This document shows positions 36,371-44,862 of a DNA stretch of 64,000 bases, in pieces. The notes under the pieces are model-generated. The model was not told the DNA's origin, made no database searches, and saw only the letters and a program-made list of their open reading frames with translations. The translations under genes and the position numbers were made by a program. The stretch lies in NCBI GenBank assembly GCA_036502085.1, contig DASXZD010000052.1:1-64000 (forward strand), written 5' to 3'. The DNA comes from PALSA-505 sp036502085 (lineage in GTDB: Bacteria; Actinomycetota; Actinomycetes; Streptosporangiales; Streptosporangiaceae). Positions within the stretch are counted from its first letter, which is position 1. Every line of letters begins with the position of its first letter.

Positions 36371-37132
36371 ATGGACGCACTCGGCGTTGACATCGGCGGC
36401 ACCGGGATCAAGGCGGCACCGGTGGACGTGGCGGCGGGCAAGCTGCTGGCCGAGCGCAAGAAGATCGACACCCCGCGGCCGTCCACGCCGGAGGCCGTGT
36501 CCGCGGTGGTGGCCGGGCTGACCAGGTCGTTCAGCTGGTCGGGGCCGGTCGGCATCACGTTCCCCGGCGTGGTGACGGACGGCGTCACCAGGACCGCGGC
36601 CAACATGGACCCCGGCTGGATCGGGCTGGACGCGCGGGCGCTGCTGGGCAAGGCGACCGGCCTGGACATCAGCGTGCTGAACGACGCGGATGCCGCCGGG
36701 GTGGCGGAGATGGCCTTCGGCGCCGGGAAGGGCCAGGCCGGCACGGTCGTGATGCTGACGTTCGGCACCGGGATCGGCAGCGCGCTGTTCTTCGACGGCG
36801 TGCTGGTGCCGAACACCGAGTTCGGCCACATCCAGATCCGCGGCAAGGACGCGGAGAAGCGGGCGTCCGAGCACGCCAGGGAGCTGCACGACCTCAGCTG
36901 GGGCACCTGGGCGGGCCGGGTCGATGAGTACCTGCGGCACATGGAGGCGCTGCTGTCCCCCGCGCTGTTCATCATCGGCGGCGGGATCAGCAAGAAGTCC
37001 GACAAGTTCCTGCCGCTGCTGGAGGGCATCCAGGCCAAGATCGTGCCCGCGGCCATGTTCAACGACGCCGGGATCGTCGGCGCGGCGATGGCCGCGCATC
37101 CCGGGGAGCACGGGTACCAGGCCGGCCGGTAG
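36371..37132 (+). CDS. ppgK: Polyphosphate glucokinase
   Basis: 253 residues of the ROK family: ALGVDIGGTGIKAAPVD near the N-terminus, glucose site LNDADAAGVAEM, phosphate motif LTFGTGIGSALF and a late ATP-site LFIIGGGISKKSDKF. PpgK phosphorylates glucose to glucose 6-phosphate with polyphosphate (or ATP), typical of actinobacteria. GAGGAG lies 6 nt before the ATG. CATAAT (36318-36323) is a likely -10 box. It diverges from the T-box/AspRS unit and its stop lies inside a 13-bp repeat array. Confidence 0.95.
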   Translation: MDALGVDIGGTGIKAAPVDVAAGKLLAERKKIDTPRPSTPEAVSAVVAGLTRSFSWSGPVGITFPGVVTDGVTRTAANMDPGWIGLDARALLGKATGLDISVLNDADAAGVAEMAFGAGKGQAGTVVMLTFGTGIGSALFFDGVLVPNTEFGHIQIRGKDAEKRASEHARELHDLSWGTWAGRVDEYLRHMEALLSPALFIIGGGISKKSDKFLPLLEGIQAKIVPAAMFNDAGIVGAAMAAHPGEHGYQAGR

Positions 37133-37193
37133 CGCTGCTGGGTAGCGCTGCTGGGTAGCGCTGCTGGATAACGCTGCTGGGCAGCGCTCAGCG
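37129..37193. repeat. 13-bp tandem repeat between ppgK and hisF
   Basis: The unit GTAGCGCTGCTGG occurs three times (37129, 37142, 37155), followed by ATAACGCTGCTGG (37168) and a partial GCAGCGCT. The first unit contains the ppgK stop. AGCGCTGC and GCAGCGCT arms can form hairpins, so it may work as a two-way terminator between the convergent genes. Confidence 0.75.
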
Positions 37194-37958
37194 GACGGTG
37201 TGGCCGGCGGCGCGCAGCGCGTCCTTGACCTCGCCGATGCGCAGCGCGCCGAAGTGGAACACGCTCGCCGCGAGCACCGCGTCGGCGCCCGCCTCGACGG
37301 CGGGCGCGAAGTCCCCGGCGCGGCCCGCGCCGCCGCTGGCGATCACCGGGACGTCCACCGCGGCCCGGACGGCGCGGATCAGCTCGAGGTCGAACCCCGT
37401 CCCGGTGCCGTCGGCATCCATCGAGTTCAGCAGGATCTCCCCGGCGCCGAGCCGGGTGCCGCGGCGCGCCCAGTCCACCGCGTCGATACCGGTGCCGCGC
37501 CGCCCGCCGTGCGTGGTGACCTCGAACCCGCTGCCGCCAGGTGCGGCGCGCGGCGCGCGGCGGGCGTCCACGGACAGCACGATGCACTGGCGGCCGAACC
37601 GGCCAGCCGCCTCGGCCAGCAGCTCGGGCCGGGCGATCGCGCCGGTGTTCAGCGACACCTTGTCCGCCCCCGCCCGCAGCAGCCGGTCCACGTCGGCCGG
37701 CTCGCGGATGCCGCCGCCCACGGTCAGCGGGATGAACACCTGCTCCGCGGTCCGGCTGACCGCCTCGTACCCGGTCTGGCGGCCGGCGCTGGACGCGGTG
37801 ATGTCGAGGAAGGCCAGCTCATCGGCGCCCTCCGCATCGTAGGCGGCGGCCAGCTCGGCCGGGTCGCCGGCGTCGCGCAGGTCGCGGAAGTTCACCCCCT
37901 TGACCACCCGGCCGCCGTCCACGTCCAGGCAGGGGATCACCCGCACCGCGACGGTCAC
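37188..37958 (-). CDS. hisF: Imidazole glycerol phosphate synthase, cyclase subunit
   Basis: 256 residues, a TIM barrel with catalytic Asp12 (IPCLDVDGGRVVKGVNF) and the second Asp in LNSMDADGTGTGF; phosphate sites VGGGIR and SGGAGR. With HisH it makes imidazole glycerol phosphate and AICAR. GTG 37958 overlaps the HisA stop (GTGA). It is the last gene of the hisD-C-B-H-A-F run. Confidence 0.98.
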   Translation of the reverse strand: MTVAVRVIPCLDVDGGRVVKGVNFRDLRDAGDPAELAAAYDAEGADELAFLDITASSAGRQTGYEAVSRTAEQVFIPLTVGGGIREPADVDRLLRAGADKVSLNTGAIARPELLAEAAGRFGRQCIVLSVDARRAPRAAPGGSGFEVTTHGGRRGTGIDAVDWARRGTRLGAGEILLNSMDADGTGTGFDLELIRAVRAAVDVPVIASGGAGRAGDFAPAVEAGADAVLAASVFHFGALRIGEVKDALRAAGHTVR

Positions 37959-38689
37959 GCCGGCACCGCCTCCGCGGCCGCCGCGAGCGCCTCGGCCAGG
38001 GTGAACTTCTGCGCGTACAGGGCCTTGCCGATGATCGCGCCCTCCACGCCGATCGGCGCGAGCGCCGCGATCGCGCGCAGGTCATCGAGGCTGGCCACGC
38101 CGCCGCTGGCGATCACCGGCCGGCCGGTGCGCTGGCAGACCTGGCGGAGCAGGCCGGTGTTGCAGCCGGTCAGCGTGCCGTCCCTGGTCACGTCGGTGAC
38201 GACGTACCGGGGGCAGCCGGCCTCCTCCAGCCCGGCCAGCACGTCGAGCAGCTCGCCGCCGTCCGACGTCCAGCCGCGGGCGGCCAGCCGGGTGCCGCGC
38301 ACGTCCAGGCCGACCGCGATCCGCTCGCCGTGCGCCGCGATGACCGAGCGCACCCAGCCGGGCCGTTCCAGCGCGGCGGTGCCGATGTTCACCCGCTCGC
38401 AGCCGGTGGCCAGCGCCGCGGCCAGCGAGTCGTCGTCCCTGATGCCGCCGGACAGCTCGACCGCGATGTCCAGCCGCCGCACCACCTCGCCGATCAGCGC
38501 GGCGTTGGAGCCGCGGCCGAACGCGGCGTCCAGATCCACCAGGTGCACCCAGCGCGCCCCGCCCTGCTGCCAGGCGAGCGCGGCCGCCACCGGGTCGCCG
38601 TAGCGGGTCTCCGAGCCCGCCTCGCCGCGGACCAGGCGCACCGCCTGGCCGCCGGCCACGTCCACCGCGGGGAGCAGGGTAAAGGCCAT
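37955..38689 (-). CDS. priA: Phosphoribosyl isomerase A (HisA/PriA)
   Basis: 244 residues, a TIM barrel with Asp10 (LLPAVDVAGGQAV) and Asp in VTDVTRDGTL, with VELSGGIR and IASGGVAS phosphate sites. It isomerises ProFAR (histidine) and, in actinobacteria lacking trpF, also PRA (tryptophan). No trpF occurs with trpC-B-A here, so the dual role is likely but inferred. ATG 38689 shares one base with the HisH stop. Confidence 0.96.
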   Translation of the reverse strand: MAFTLLPAVDVAGGQAVRLVRGEAGSETRYGDPVAAALAWQQGGARWVHLVDLDAAFGRGSNAALIGEVVRRLDIAVELSGGIRDDDSLAAALATGCERVNIGTAALERPGWVRSVIAAHGERIAVGLDVRGTRLAARGWTSDGGELLDVLAGLEEAGCPRYVVTDVTRDGTLTGCNTGLLRQVCQRTGRPVIASGGVASLDDLRAIAALAPIGVEGAIIGKALYAQKFTLAEALAAAAEAVPA

Positions 38690-39321
38690 CAGAGCGTCTC
38701 CAGCCAGTTCGCGAGCAGCGCGGCGCCGGCGTCGCCGGACTTTTCCGGGTGGAACTGGGTCGCCGACAGCGGCCCGTGCTCGACCGCGGCGATGAACGGC
38801 TCGCCGTGCTCGGCCCAGGTCAGCCGGGGCGCCGCCACCCGGTCCGAAGGCGTCCAAGAGGACGTGGTAGCCGCGTACGAGTGCACGAAGTAGAAGCGCG
38901 CGTCGGCGGGCAGTCCCGCGAACAGCGCAGAGCCGTCCGGTGGGCGCACCGTATTCCAGCCCATGTGCGGCAGCACCGGCGCGGTCAGCCGGCCGACGGT
39001 GCCGGGCCACTGGCCGCACCCTTCGGTGCGCACGCCGTGCTCGTCGCCGGCCTCGAACAGCACCTGCATGCCGACGCAGATGCCGAGCACCGGCCGCGAG
39101 CCGGCCAGCCTCCGGTCGATGATCATGTCGCCGCGAACGCCGCGCAGCCCGGCCATGCAGGCGGCGAAGGCCCCGACGCCGGGCACGACCAGCCCGTCGC
39201 AGTCGAGCGCGGCGGCGTAGTCCGCGGTCGCGCAGGCCTGCGCGCCGACCCGCTCCAGCGCCCGCTGGGCGGAGCGGATGTTGCCGGAGCCGTAGTCGAG
39301 CACGACGACCCTGGGCCTCAC
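38689..39321 (-). CDS. hisH: Imidazole glycerol phosphate synthase, glutaminase subunit
   Basis: 210 residues, class I glutamine amidotransferase with catalytic Cys82 (LGICVGMQVLFE) and His-Glu in TQFHPEKSG. It supplies ammonia to HisF. Its start overlaps the HisB stop by ATGA. Confidence 0.97.
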   Translation of the reverse strand: MRPRVVVLDYGSGNIRSAQRALERVGAQACATADYAAALDCDGLVVPGVGAFAACMAGLRGVRGDMIIDRRLAGSRPVLGICVGMQVLFEAGDEHGVRTEGCGQWPGTVGRLTAPVLPHMGWNTVRPPDGSALFAGLPADARFYFVHSYAATTSSWTPSDRVAAPRLTWAEHGEPFIAAVEHGPLSATQFHPEKSGDAGAALLANWLETL

Positions 39322-39920
39322 AGCACGCCCTTGGTGCTCGGGATCCCGCCCGCCCGCGGATCGGGCGCGGCGGCGGTGCGCAGCGCGCGGGCGACCGCCT
39401 TGAACTGGGCCTCGACGATGTGGTGCGGGTTGCGGCCGGCCAGCACCCGCACGTGCAGGCAGATCCCGGCCGCCATCCCCAGCGTCTCGAAGAAGTGGCA
39501 GGTCAGCGTGGTGTCATAGGTGCCAATCAGCGGCGGCATCCGGTCCGGCTCGATGTGCACCACGTACGGCCGGCCGGACAGGTCCACCGCGGCCTGCACC
39601 AGCGCCTCGTCCAGCGGCACCAGCGCGTCGCCGAACCGCGCGATGCCCGACTTGTCGCCCAGCGCCTCGCGCAGCACCTGGCCGAGCACGATCGCGGTGT
39701 CCTCCACCGTGTGGTGCGCGTCCACGGCGATGTCGCCGCTGGCCCGCACGTTCAGGTCGAGGCTGGCGTGCCGGCCGAGCTGGGCCAGCATGTGGTCGAA
39801 GAACGGCACCCCGGTGGCGACGTCCACCACGCCGACCCCGTCCAGGTCGATCTCCACCAGCACCTGCGTCTCGCTGGTCAGCCGCTCCCCGCGGGCGACC
39901 CGGCCGCCGTGGCGGCTCAC
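39318..39920 (-). CDS. hisB: Imidazoleglycerol-phosphate dehydratase
   Basis: 200 residues with two similar halves and Mn-binding motifs FFDHMLAQLGRH, DAHHTVEDTA and CHFFETLGMAAG plus NPHHIVEAQFKA. It converts imidazole glycerol phosphate to imidazole acetol phosphate. GTG start at 39920; it overlaps the stop of hisC. It is a monofunctional dehydratase with no phosphatase domain. Confidence 0.98.
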   Translation of the reverse strand: MSRHGGRVARGERLTSETQVLVEIDLDGVGVVDVATGVPFFDHMLAQLGRHASLDLNVRASGDIAVDAHHTVEDTAIVLGQVLREALGDKSGIARFGDALVPLDEALVQAAVDLSGRPYVVHIEPDRMPPLIGTYDTTLTCHFFETLGMAAGICLHVRVLAGRNPHHIVEAQFKAVARALRTAAAPDPRAGGIPSTKGVL

Positions 39921-41017
39921 CGCCGCGCCCCGGCAGCTCCGGCGGCCAGCACGCCGTCGAGCGCGGCGCGGAACGCCGCCATCTCGGCCGGGGTGCCCAC
40001 CGTGACCCGCAGCCAGCCCGGCGGCCCGACCTCGCGCACGAGCACCCCCGCGTCCAGCAGCGCCTGCCAGGTGGCCCGCCGGTCGGGCAGCCCGCCGAAC
40101 AGGACGAAGTTCGCGTCCGAGTCGGCCACCGCCAGGCCGCGGCCGCGCAGCCAGGCGGCCAGCCGGTCCCGCTCGGCGCGCAACTCGGCCACGCCGGCCA
40201 GCAGCTCGCCGGACCGGCTGAGCGCGACCCTGGCCACCGCCTGGGTCAGTGCGGACAGGTGGTACGGCAGTCGGACCAGCTGCAGCGCCTCGATCACCGC
40301 CGGGGCGGCGGCGAGGTAGCCGACCCGCGCGCCAGCCAGCGCGAACGCCTTGGACATCGTCCTGGTGACCGCCAGCCGGCCGAACCTGGGCAGCAGCGTC
40401 AGCGCGGTCCGGGCCGGGTCGCGGGCGAACTCCGCGTACGCCTCGTCCACCACGACCATGCCGGGTGCGGCCGCGCAGACCGCCTCGATCACCTCAAGCG
40501 GCAGCGCGGTACCGGTCGGGTTGTTCGGCGAGGTGAGGAAGACCAGATCGGGCGTTGCCTCGCGCACCAGGGCGGCGGCGCCGGCCGCGGTCAGGCCGAA
40601 GTCGTCGCCGCGGCCCGCGGTCAGCCACCCGGTGCAGGTGTTCCTGGCGATGACCGGGTGCATCGAGTACGACGGCTCGAACCCCATCGCGGTGCGCCCG
40701 CTGCCGCCGAACGCCTGCAGCAGCTGCTGGATGATCTCGTTGGACCCGTTCGCGACCCAGATCTCGCGGCCGGTCAGCCCGTGCCCGAGGTAGCCGGCCA
40801 GGTCGGCGCGCAGGCCTTCGGCCTCCCGGTCGGGATAGCGGTTCAGCGTGGCGGCCGCCTGCGCCGCGGCCGCCGCGATAGCCCGGATGAGGGACGCCGA
40901 CGGGGGGTAAGGATTTTCATTCGTATTTAGCCGAACGGGGACGTCTAGCTGTGGTGCTCCATAGGGCTCGAAACCGGTGAGATCCGCTCGCAACGGCAGC
41001 GCCTGACGCGCGGTCAT
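39917..41017 (-). CDS. hisC: Histidinol-phosphate aminotransferase
   Basis: 366 residues, PLP fold type I. LNTNENPYPPS near the N-terminus, VANGSNEIIQQLLQAF, SPNNPTGTALP, VVDEAYAEF and PLP Lys in TRTMSKAFALAGARVGYLA. It transaminates imidazole acetol phosphate with glutamate. ATG 41017 overlaps the HisD stop (ATGA). Confidence 0.97.
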   Translation of the reverse strand: MTARQALPLRADLTGFEPYGAPQLDVPVRLNTNENPYPPSASLIRAIAAAAAQAAATLNRYPDREAEGLRADLAGYLGHGLTGREIWVANGSNEIIQQLLQAFGGSGRTAMGFEPSYSMHPVIARNTCTGWLTAGRGDDFGLTAAGAAALVREATPDLVFLTSPNNPTGTALPLEVIEAVCAAAPGMVVVDEAYAEFARDPARTALTLLPRFGRLAVTRTMSKAFALAGARVGYLAAAPAVIEALQLVRLPYHLSALTQAVARVALSRSGELLAGVAELRAERDRLAAWLRGRGLAVADSDANFVLFGGLPDRRATWQALLDAGVLVREVGPPGWLRVTVGTPAEMAAFRAALDGVLAAGAAGARR

Positions 41018-42330
41018 GGTGCCTCTTCGGCGATGCGGGCCCTGATCGCGGCCACATGCCCGGGCAGATCTTCGGCGCTGCCGAGCGCGTCCACGTGCGG
41101 CGCGGCGGCCGCGAGCGCGTCGCGGCTGCACTCGACCACGTTGACCAGCCGCAGAAACGGCAGCACCGACAGGCCGGCGCTGTGCCGGGCCGAGCCGCCG
41201 GTGGGCAGCACGTGGTTGGAGCCGGCCAGGTAGTCGCCGAGCGAGACCGGGGCGTAAGGCCCGGCGAAGACCGCGCCCGCGCTTCGCACCCGGCGGGCCA
41301 GCGGGCCAGCGTCGCGGGCGTGAATCTCCAGGTGCTCGGGCGCCCAGGCGTCGGCGACGGCCAGCGCCGCATCGATGCCGGCCGTGAGCACCAGCGCGGA
41401 CTGGCCTGCCAGCGCCTGCTCGATCCGCTCGCGGTGCCTGGCCGCCGGGATGCGGGCGGCTAGCTCGGCGTCCACCTGGTCGGCCAGGCCGCCGTCGGGG
41501 GTGATCAGCAGGCAGGCGGCGAGCGGGTCGTGCTCGGCTTGCGCGATCAGGTCCGCGGCCAGGTAGCCGGGGTCGGCGGTGCCGTCGGCCACGATCGCGA
41601 TCTCGGTGGGGCCGTTCTCGCCGTCGGCACCGACGACGCCGCGCAGCACCCGCTTGGCCGCGGCCACGTAGACGTTTCCCGGGCCGGTGATCACGTCGGC
41701 GGGCGCGCACTCGCCGGTGCCGTAGGCGAACATGGCCAGCGCCTGCGCGCCGCCGACCGCGTGCACCTCGGTCACCCCGAGCAGCGCGCAGGCGGCGAGC
41801 ACGACCGGGCTCGGCAGGCCGCCGCGGCCGGCCTGCGGCGGCGAGGCGACGGCGATCTGTTCGACCCCGGCCACCTGCGCGGGAACGACGTTCATCACGA
41901 CCGAGGACGGCAGCGCGGTCAGCCCGCCGGGCACGTACACGCCGGCCCGGGTCACCGGCACGAACCGGCCGGTGACGGTCAGGCCGTCGGCCACGATCGT
42001 GGTGACGTCGGCGCGCAGCTGCGCGGTGTGCACCAGCGCGGTACGGCGGGCCGCCTCTTCCAGCGCCGCCCGCAGATCCGGGCCGAGCTTGGCCAGCGCG
42101 TCGTGCAGCTCCTGATCAGGGACCCGGGTGACCGGCACGTCCACCCCGTCGAACCTGCGGGTGTACTCCCTGACGGCCTCGCCGCCGCGGCGCCGTACGT
42201 CCTCGCACACCGGCCGGATCTGCTCGGCGGCCGCGGCCACGTCCAGGGCGGCCCTGGGCAGCACGCCGAGCAGCCGCGCCCGGGTGAGCTCGTGCGGCGC
42301 GGCGTGCCGCACGTCGATCCTGGAAAGCAT
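41014..42330 (-). CDS. hisD: Histidinol dehydrogenase
   Basis: 438 residues; the zinc and substrate motifs of HisD are present, including GPGNVYVAAAKR, QAEHDPLAACLL, APEHLEIHAR and GDYLAGSNHVLPTGG. It oxidises histidinol to histidine in two steps with NAD. ATG 42330 has TAGGCT (42342-42337) 6 nt before it and no Shine-Dalgarno, so the operon probably starts as a leaderless mRNA here. First gene of the his operon. Confidence 0.98.
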   Translation of the reverse strand: MLSRIDVRHAAPHELTRARLLGVLPRAALDVAAAAEQIRPVCEDVRRRGGEAVREYTRRFDGVDVPVTRVPDQELHDALAKLGPDLRAALEEAARRTALVHTAQLRADVTTIVADGLTVTGRFVPVTRAGVYVPGGLTALPSSVVMNVVPAQVAGVEQIAVASPPQAGRGGLPSPVVLAACALLGVTEVHAVGGAQALAMFAYGTGECAPADVITGPGNVYVAAAKRVLRGVVGADGENGPTEIAIVADGTADPGYLAADLIAQAEHDPLAACLLITPDGGLADQVDAELAARIPAARHRERIEQALAGQSALVLTAGIDAALAVADAWAPEHLEIHARDAGPLARRVRSAGAVFAGPYAPVSLGDYLAGSNHVLPTGGSARHSAGLSVLPFLRLVNVVECSRDALAAAAPHVDALGSAEDLPGHVAAIRARIAEEAP

Positions 42331-42435
42331 CCGCCCAGCCTATCGGTGCTCCGTGCGCGCGGCCCGGCCCCATTATGGCGGGCAGAGCATGGCAGGCTAG
42401 TGAGCGGCAACGGGGCCGCCATGCCGGGAGGCGAT

Positions 42436-44109
42436 ATGAGCAGCGAGACGAAAAGTGACTTCGCCAGGCTGGCCGACGGCTACCTGGACGACCGGGCCGA
42501 GCGGCATCCGCAGCTCGCCACCGCCCTGGGCGACCACCGGTTCGACGCGCGGCTGGCCGACCTGTCCGTGCAGGCGCTGGCAGCCGAGCGGCAGGCGATG
42601 GACGACTGGGCGGCCCGGCTGGCCGCGCTGGACACCACGGACCTGACGCCGGAGCATCAGGCGGACGCCGAGATGATGGCGGGCAGCGTGCGGCGGCGGA
42701 TCTTCGAGCTCGACGAGCTGGTCGCCGAGACCTGGGATCCGCTGCCCGCCAACCCGGGCCGGGCCATCTACGAGCTGCTGGCCAGGGACTTCGCCCCGCT
42801 GCCCGACCGGCTCGCGTCGGTCGCGGGCCGGCTGGCCGACGTGCCGTCCCGGCTGGCCCAGGCACGCGCGATGCTCGGGCGCATGCCGCGGGTGCACCTG
42901 GAGACGGCGATCGTCCAGTTCGACGGCACGATCGGGCTGGTCACCAACGTGATCGACGCCGCGCTGGCGTCCGCGCCGCAGTGCGCCGGGCAAATCGAGA
43001 AGGTGCGCCCGGCCGCGCTGGAGGCGCTGTCCGGGCACCGGGCCTGGCTAGCCGCGCGGCTGGACGAAGCCACCAAAGCCGGTGATTTCGCCGACCCGAG
43101 GATCGGCCCCGAGCGGTTCGCCCGCAAGCTCTCCCTCACCCTGCAGGCGGAGGCCGACGCGGCCGACGTCCTGGCCAGGGCCGAGGCCGACCTAGAGCGG
43201 GTGACCGAGGAGATCACCGAGTTGGCCGCGCAGATCGCCGGGCCGGCCGGCGGGGCCGGGACGGACCGCGGCGCGGTGGTCCGCGGCGTGCTCGACCGGC
43301 TGGCGGCCGATACGCCCGATGAGACGACGATCCTGCGGTTCTGCGCGGACGCGCTCGCCACGCAGACGGCCTTCGTCCGCGACGTCGGCCTGGCCACGGT
43401 CTACGACGATCCGGTCGAGATCATCGACATGCCGGAGATCGACCGGGGAGTTGCGATGGCGTACTGCGACTCGCCCGGGCCGCTCGAGACGGTGCCGATC
43501 CCCACCTTCATCGCCGTCTCCCCCGCGCCGGCCGACTGGTCCGCCGAGCGGGTCGCCTCGTTCTACCGTGAGTACAACCGGCACATGGTGCACAACCTGA
43601 TGGTGCACGAGGCCATGCCCGGCCATTACCTGCAGGCGCAGCATTCGCGGCGGTTCACCGGTTCCGCCACGGTGGTCCGCGCCGCGCTGCGGTCCGGGTC
43701 GTTCGTGGAGGGCTGGGCGGTCTACGCCGAGCAGCTCATGGCCGAGCGCGGCTACCCGGGGGAGGGCGATCCGCGGGCGGTGCGGATGCAGCAGCTGAAG
43801 ATGCAGCTCCGCATGATTATCAATGCCATCCTGGACGCACGCATACACGGCCACGGCATGACCGAGGCCGAGGCCATGCGGCTGATGACCGAGCGCGGCC
43901 ACCAGGAGGAGAGCGAGGCGGCGGCCAAGTGGCGCCGGGCGCTGCTCACCTCGACTCAGCTGTCCACCTACTACGTCGGCTACACCGAGGTCGCCGACCT
44001 GGCCGCCGAGCTGGCGGCGGCCGACGGCGGGCGGCCCGGGCGCGCGGTCCACGACCGCATGCTGGCGCACGGCGCGCCGCCGGTCCGCCTGCTCCGCACC
44101 TTGCTCTGA
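42436..44109 (+). CDS. DUF885 family metalloprotein (putative peptidase)
   Basis: 557 residues, mostly helical. The zinc-site motif HEAMPGHYLQAQHS (HExxxGHxxQ) and SFVEGWAVYAEQLM near the C-terminus mark the DUF885 family, thought to be gluzincin-like carboxypeptidases. The substrate is unknown. ATG 42436 has GGGAGG 4 nt upstream; ATG 42421 would add five residues. It diverges from hisD and converges with the DUF2567 gene at a 10-bp hairpin. Confidence 0.85.
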   Translation: MSSETKSDFARLADGYLDDRAERHPQLATALGDHRFDARLADLSVQALAAERQAMDDWAARLAALDTTDLTPEHQADAEMMAGSVRRRIFELDELVAETWDPLPANPGRAIYELLARDFAPLPDRLASVAGRLADVPSRLAQARAMLGRMPRVHLETAIVQFDGTIGLVTNVIDAALASAPQCAGQIEKVRPAALEALSGHRAWLAARLDEATKAGDFADPRIGPERFARKLSLTLQAEADAADVLARAEADLERVTEEITELAAQIAGPAGGAGTDRGAVVRGVLDRLAADTPDETTILRFCADALATQTAFVRDVGLATVYDDPVEIIDMPEIDRGVAMAYCDSPGPLETVPIPTFIAVSPAPADWSAERVASFYREYNRHMVHNLMVHEAMPGHYLQAQHSRRFTGSATVVRAALRSGSFVEGWAVYAEQLMAERGYPGEGDPRAVRMQQLKMQLRMIINAILDARIHGHGMTEAEAMRLMTERGHQEESEAAAKWRRALLTSTQLSTYYVGYTEVADLAAELAAADGGRPGRAVHDRMLAHGAPPVRLLRTLL

Positions 44110-44120
44110 CGGCCGCCGGC

Positions 44121-44142
44121 GGTCAGGCGGCACCGCCTGACC
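44121..44142. terminator. Perfect 10-bp hairpin between convergent genes
   Basis: GGTCAGGCGG-CA-CCGCCTGACC: a perfect 10-bp stem with a 2-nt loop, between the ends of the DUF885 (+) and DUF2567 (-) genes. A two-way terminator is the simplest reading. On the minus strand it lies just after the DUF2567 stop, without a U tract. Confidence 0.6.
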
Positions 44143-44150
44143 CGGGCTGC

Positions 44151-44783
44151 CTATTTTTCGGTCGGGGCCTGCGCGGCAGGCCGGTCGGGCCGGCCCGTTC
44201 TGGTCTGGGCGATGACCTCGATCGTGCCGATGATGATCGCGGCGATTAGCGGCCAGAACGCGATCGCCCCGTATCCGCCGAGCTTCAGCGGATCGTTCAG
44301 CAGGGTCCCGGCCGGGCTGGCGGCCAGCTGGGAACGGAAGCCGGCCAGGCCCTGCTGCTGGCCGATCCACATGGCCAGCAGGGACGCGCCGGTGCCGCCG
44401 AGCACCAGGCCGGTCACCGCCACCGCGCCGTACCGGCGGACCGCCAGCGGGTAGCCGGCCGCGCCGCAGAGCAGCCCGGCCACCCCGGTCAGCAGGCAGA
44501 ACCAGCCGTCGGCCACGATGAACGCGCTGGTCTCCACGTGCACCAGATCCGCGACGCCCCGGCTCTGCACCACCAGCAGGGCCCGCGGGGCCAGGGCCGC
44601 CCAGGCGAACCCCACCAGCAGGCCGAGCAGCACGCTCGCCGCGGCGGTGCCACAGAACGCCGCAAGCGCCGTGCGGAAGCTAAGCCGCGCGCCCTCCGAG
44701 CCTCCGGCCAGGGCCGGATCCGGGGCGGGCACGCGACCGGGCTCGGGCCACGGCGCGCTGGGATACTCACCAGGGTGCGACAT
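44151..44783 (-). CDS. DUF2567-like membrane protein
   Basis: 210 residues. A Pro-rich N-terminus (about 1-30) is followed by four hydrophobic segments (about 38-60, 85-105, 112-135, 175-195), with VETSAFIVADGWFCLLTGVAG as the most characteristic run. It resembles actinobacterial DUF2567 proteins, which have no known role. ATG 44783 is used because it begins just before the Pro-rich start; an in-frame ATG at 44888 would overlap the ABC transporter gene. Confidence 0.65.
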   Translation of the reverse strand: MSHPGEYPSAPWPEPGRVPAPDPALAGGSEGARLSFRTALAAFCGTAAASVLLGLLVGFAWAALAPRALLVVQSRGVADLVHVETSAFIVADGWFCLLTGVAGLLCGAAGYPLAVRRYGAVAVTGLVLGGTGASLLAMWIGQQQGLAGFRSQLAASPAGTLLNDPLKLGGYGAIAFWPLIAAIIIGTIEVIAQTRTGRPDRPAAQAPTEK

Positions 44784-44862
44784 TCTGCGCAGCAGCGTAC
44801 GTGACGCTGGACACTGCCTGCGTGAGATGCAAGATTGGGTTCTCACTTTGACTGGGGGAAGG

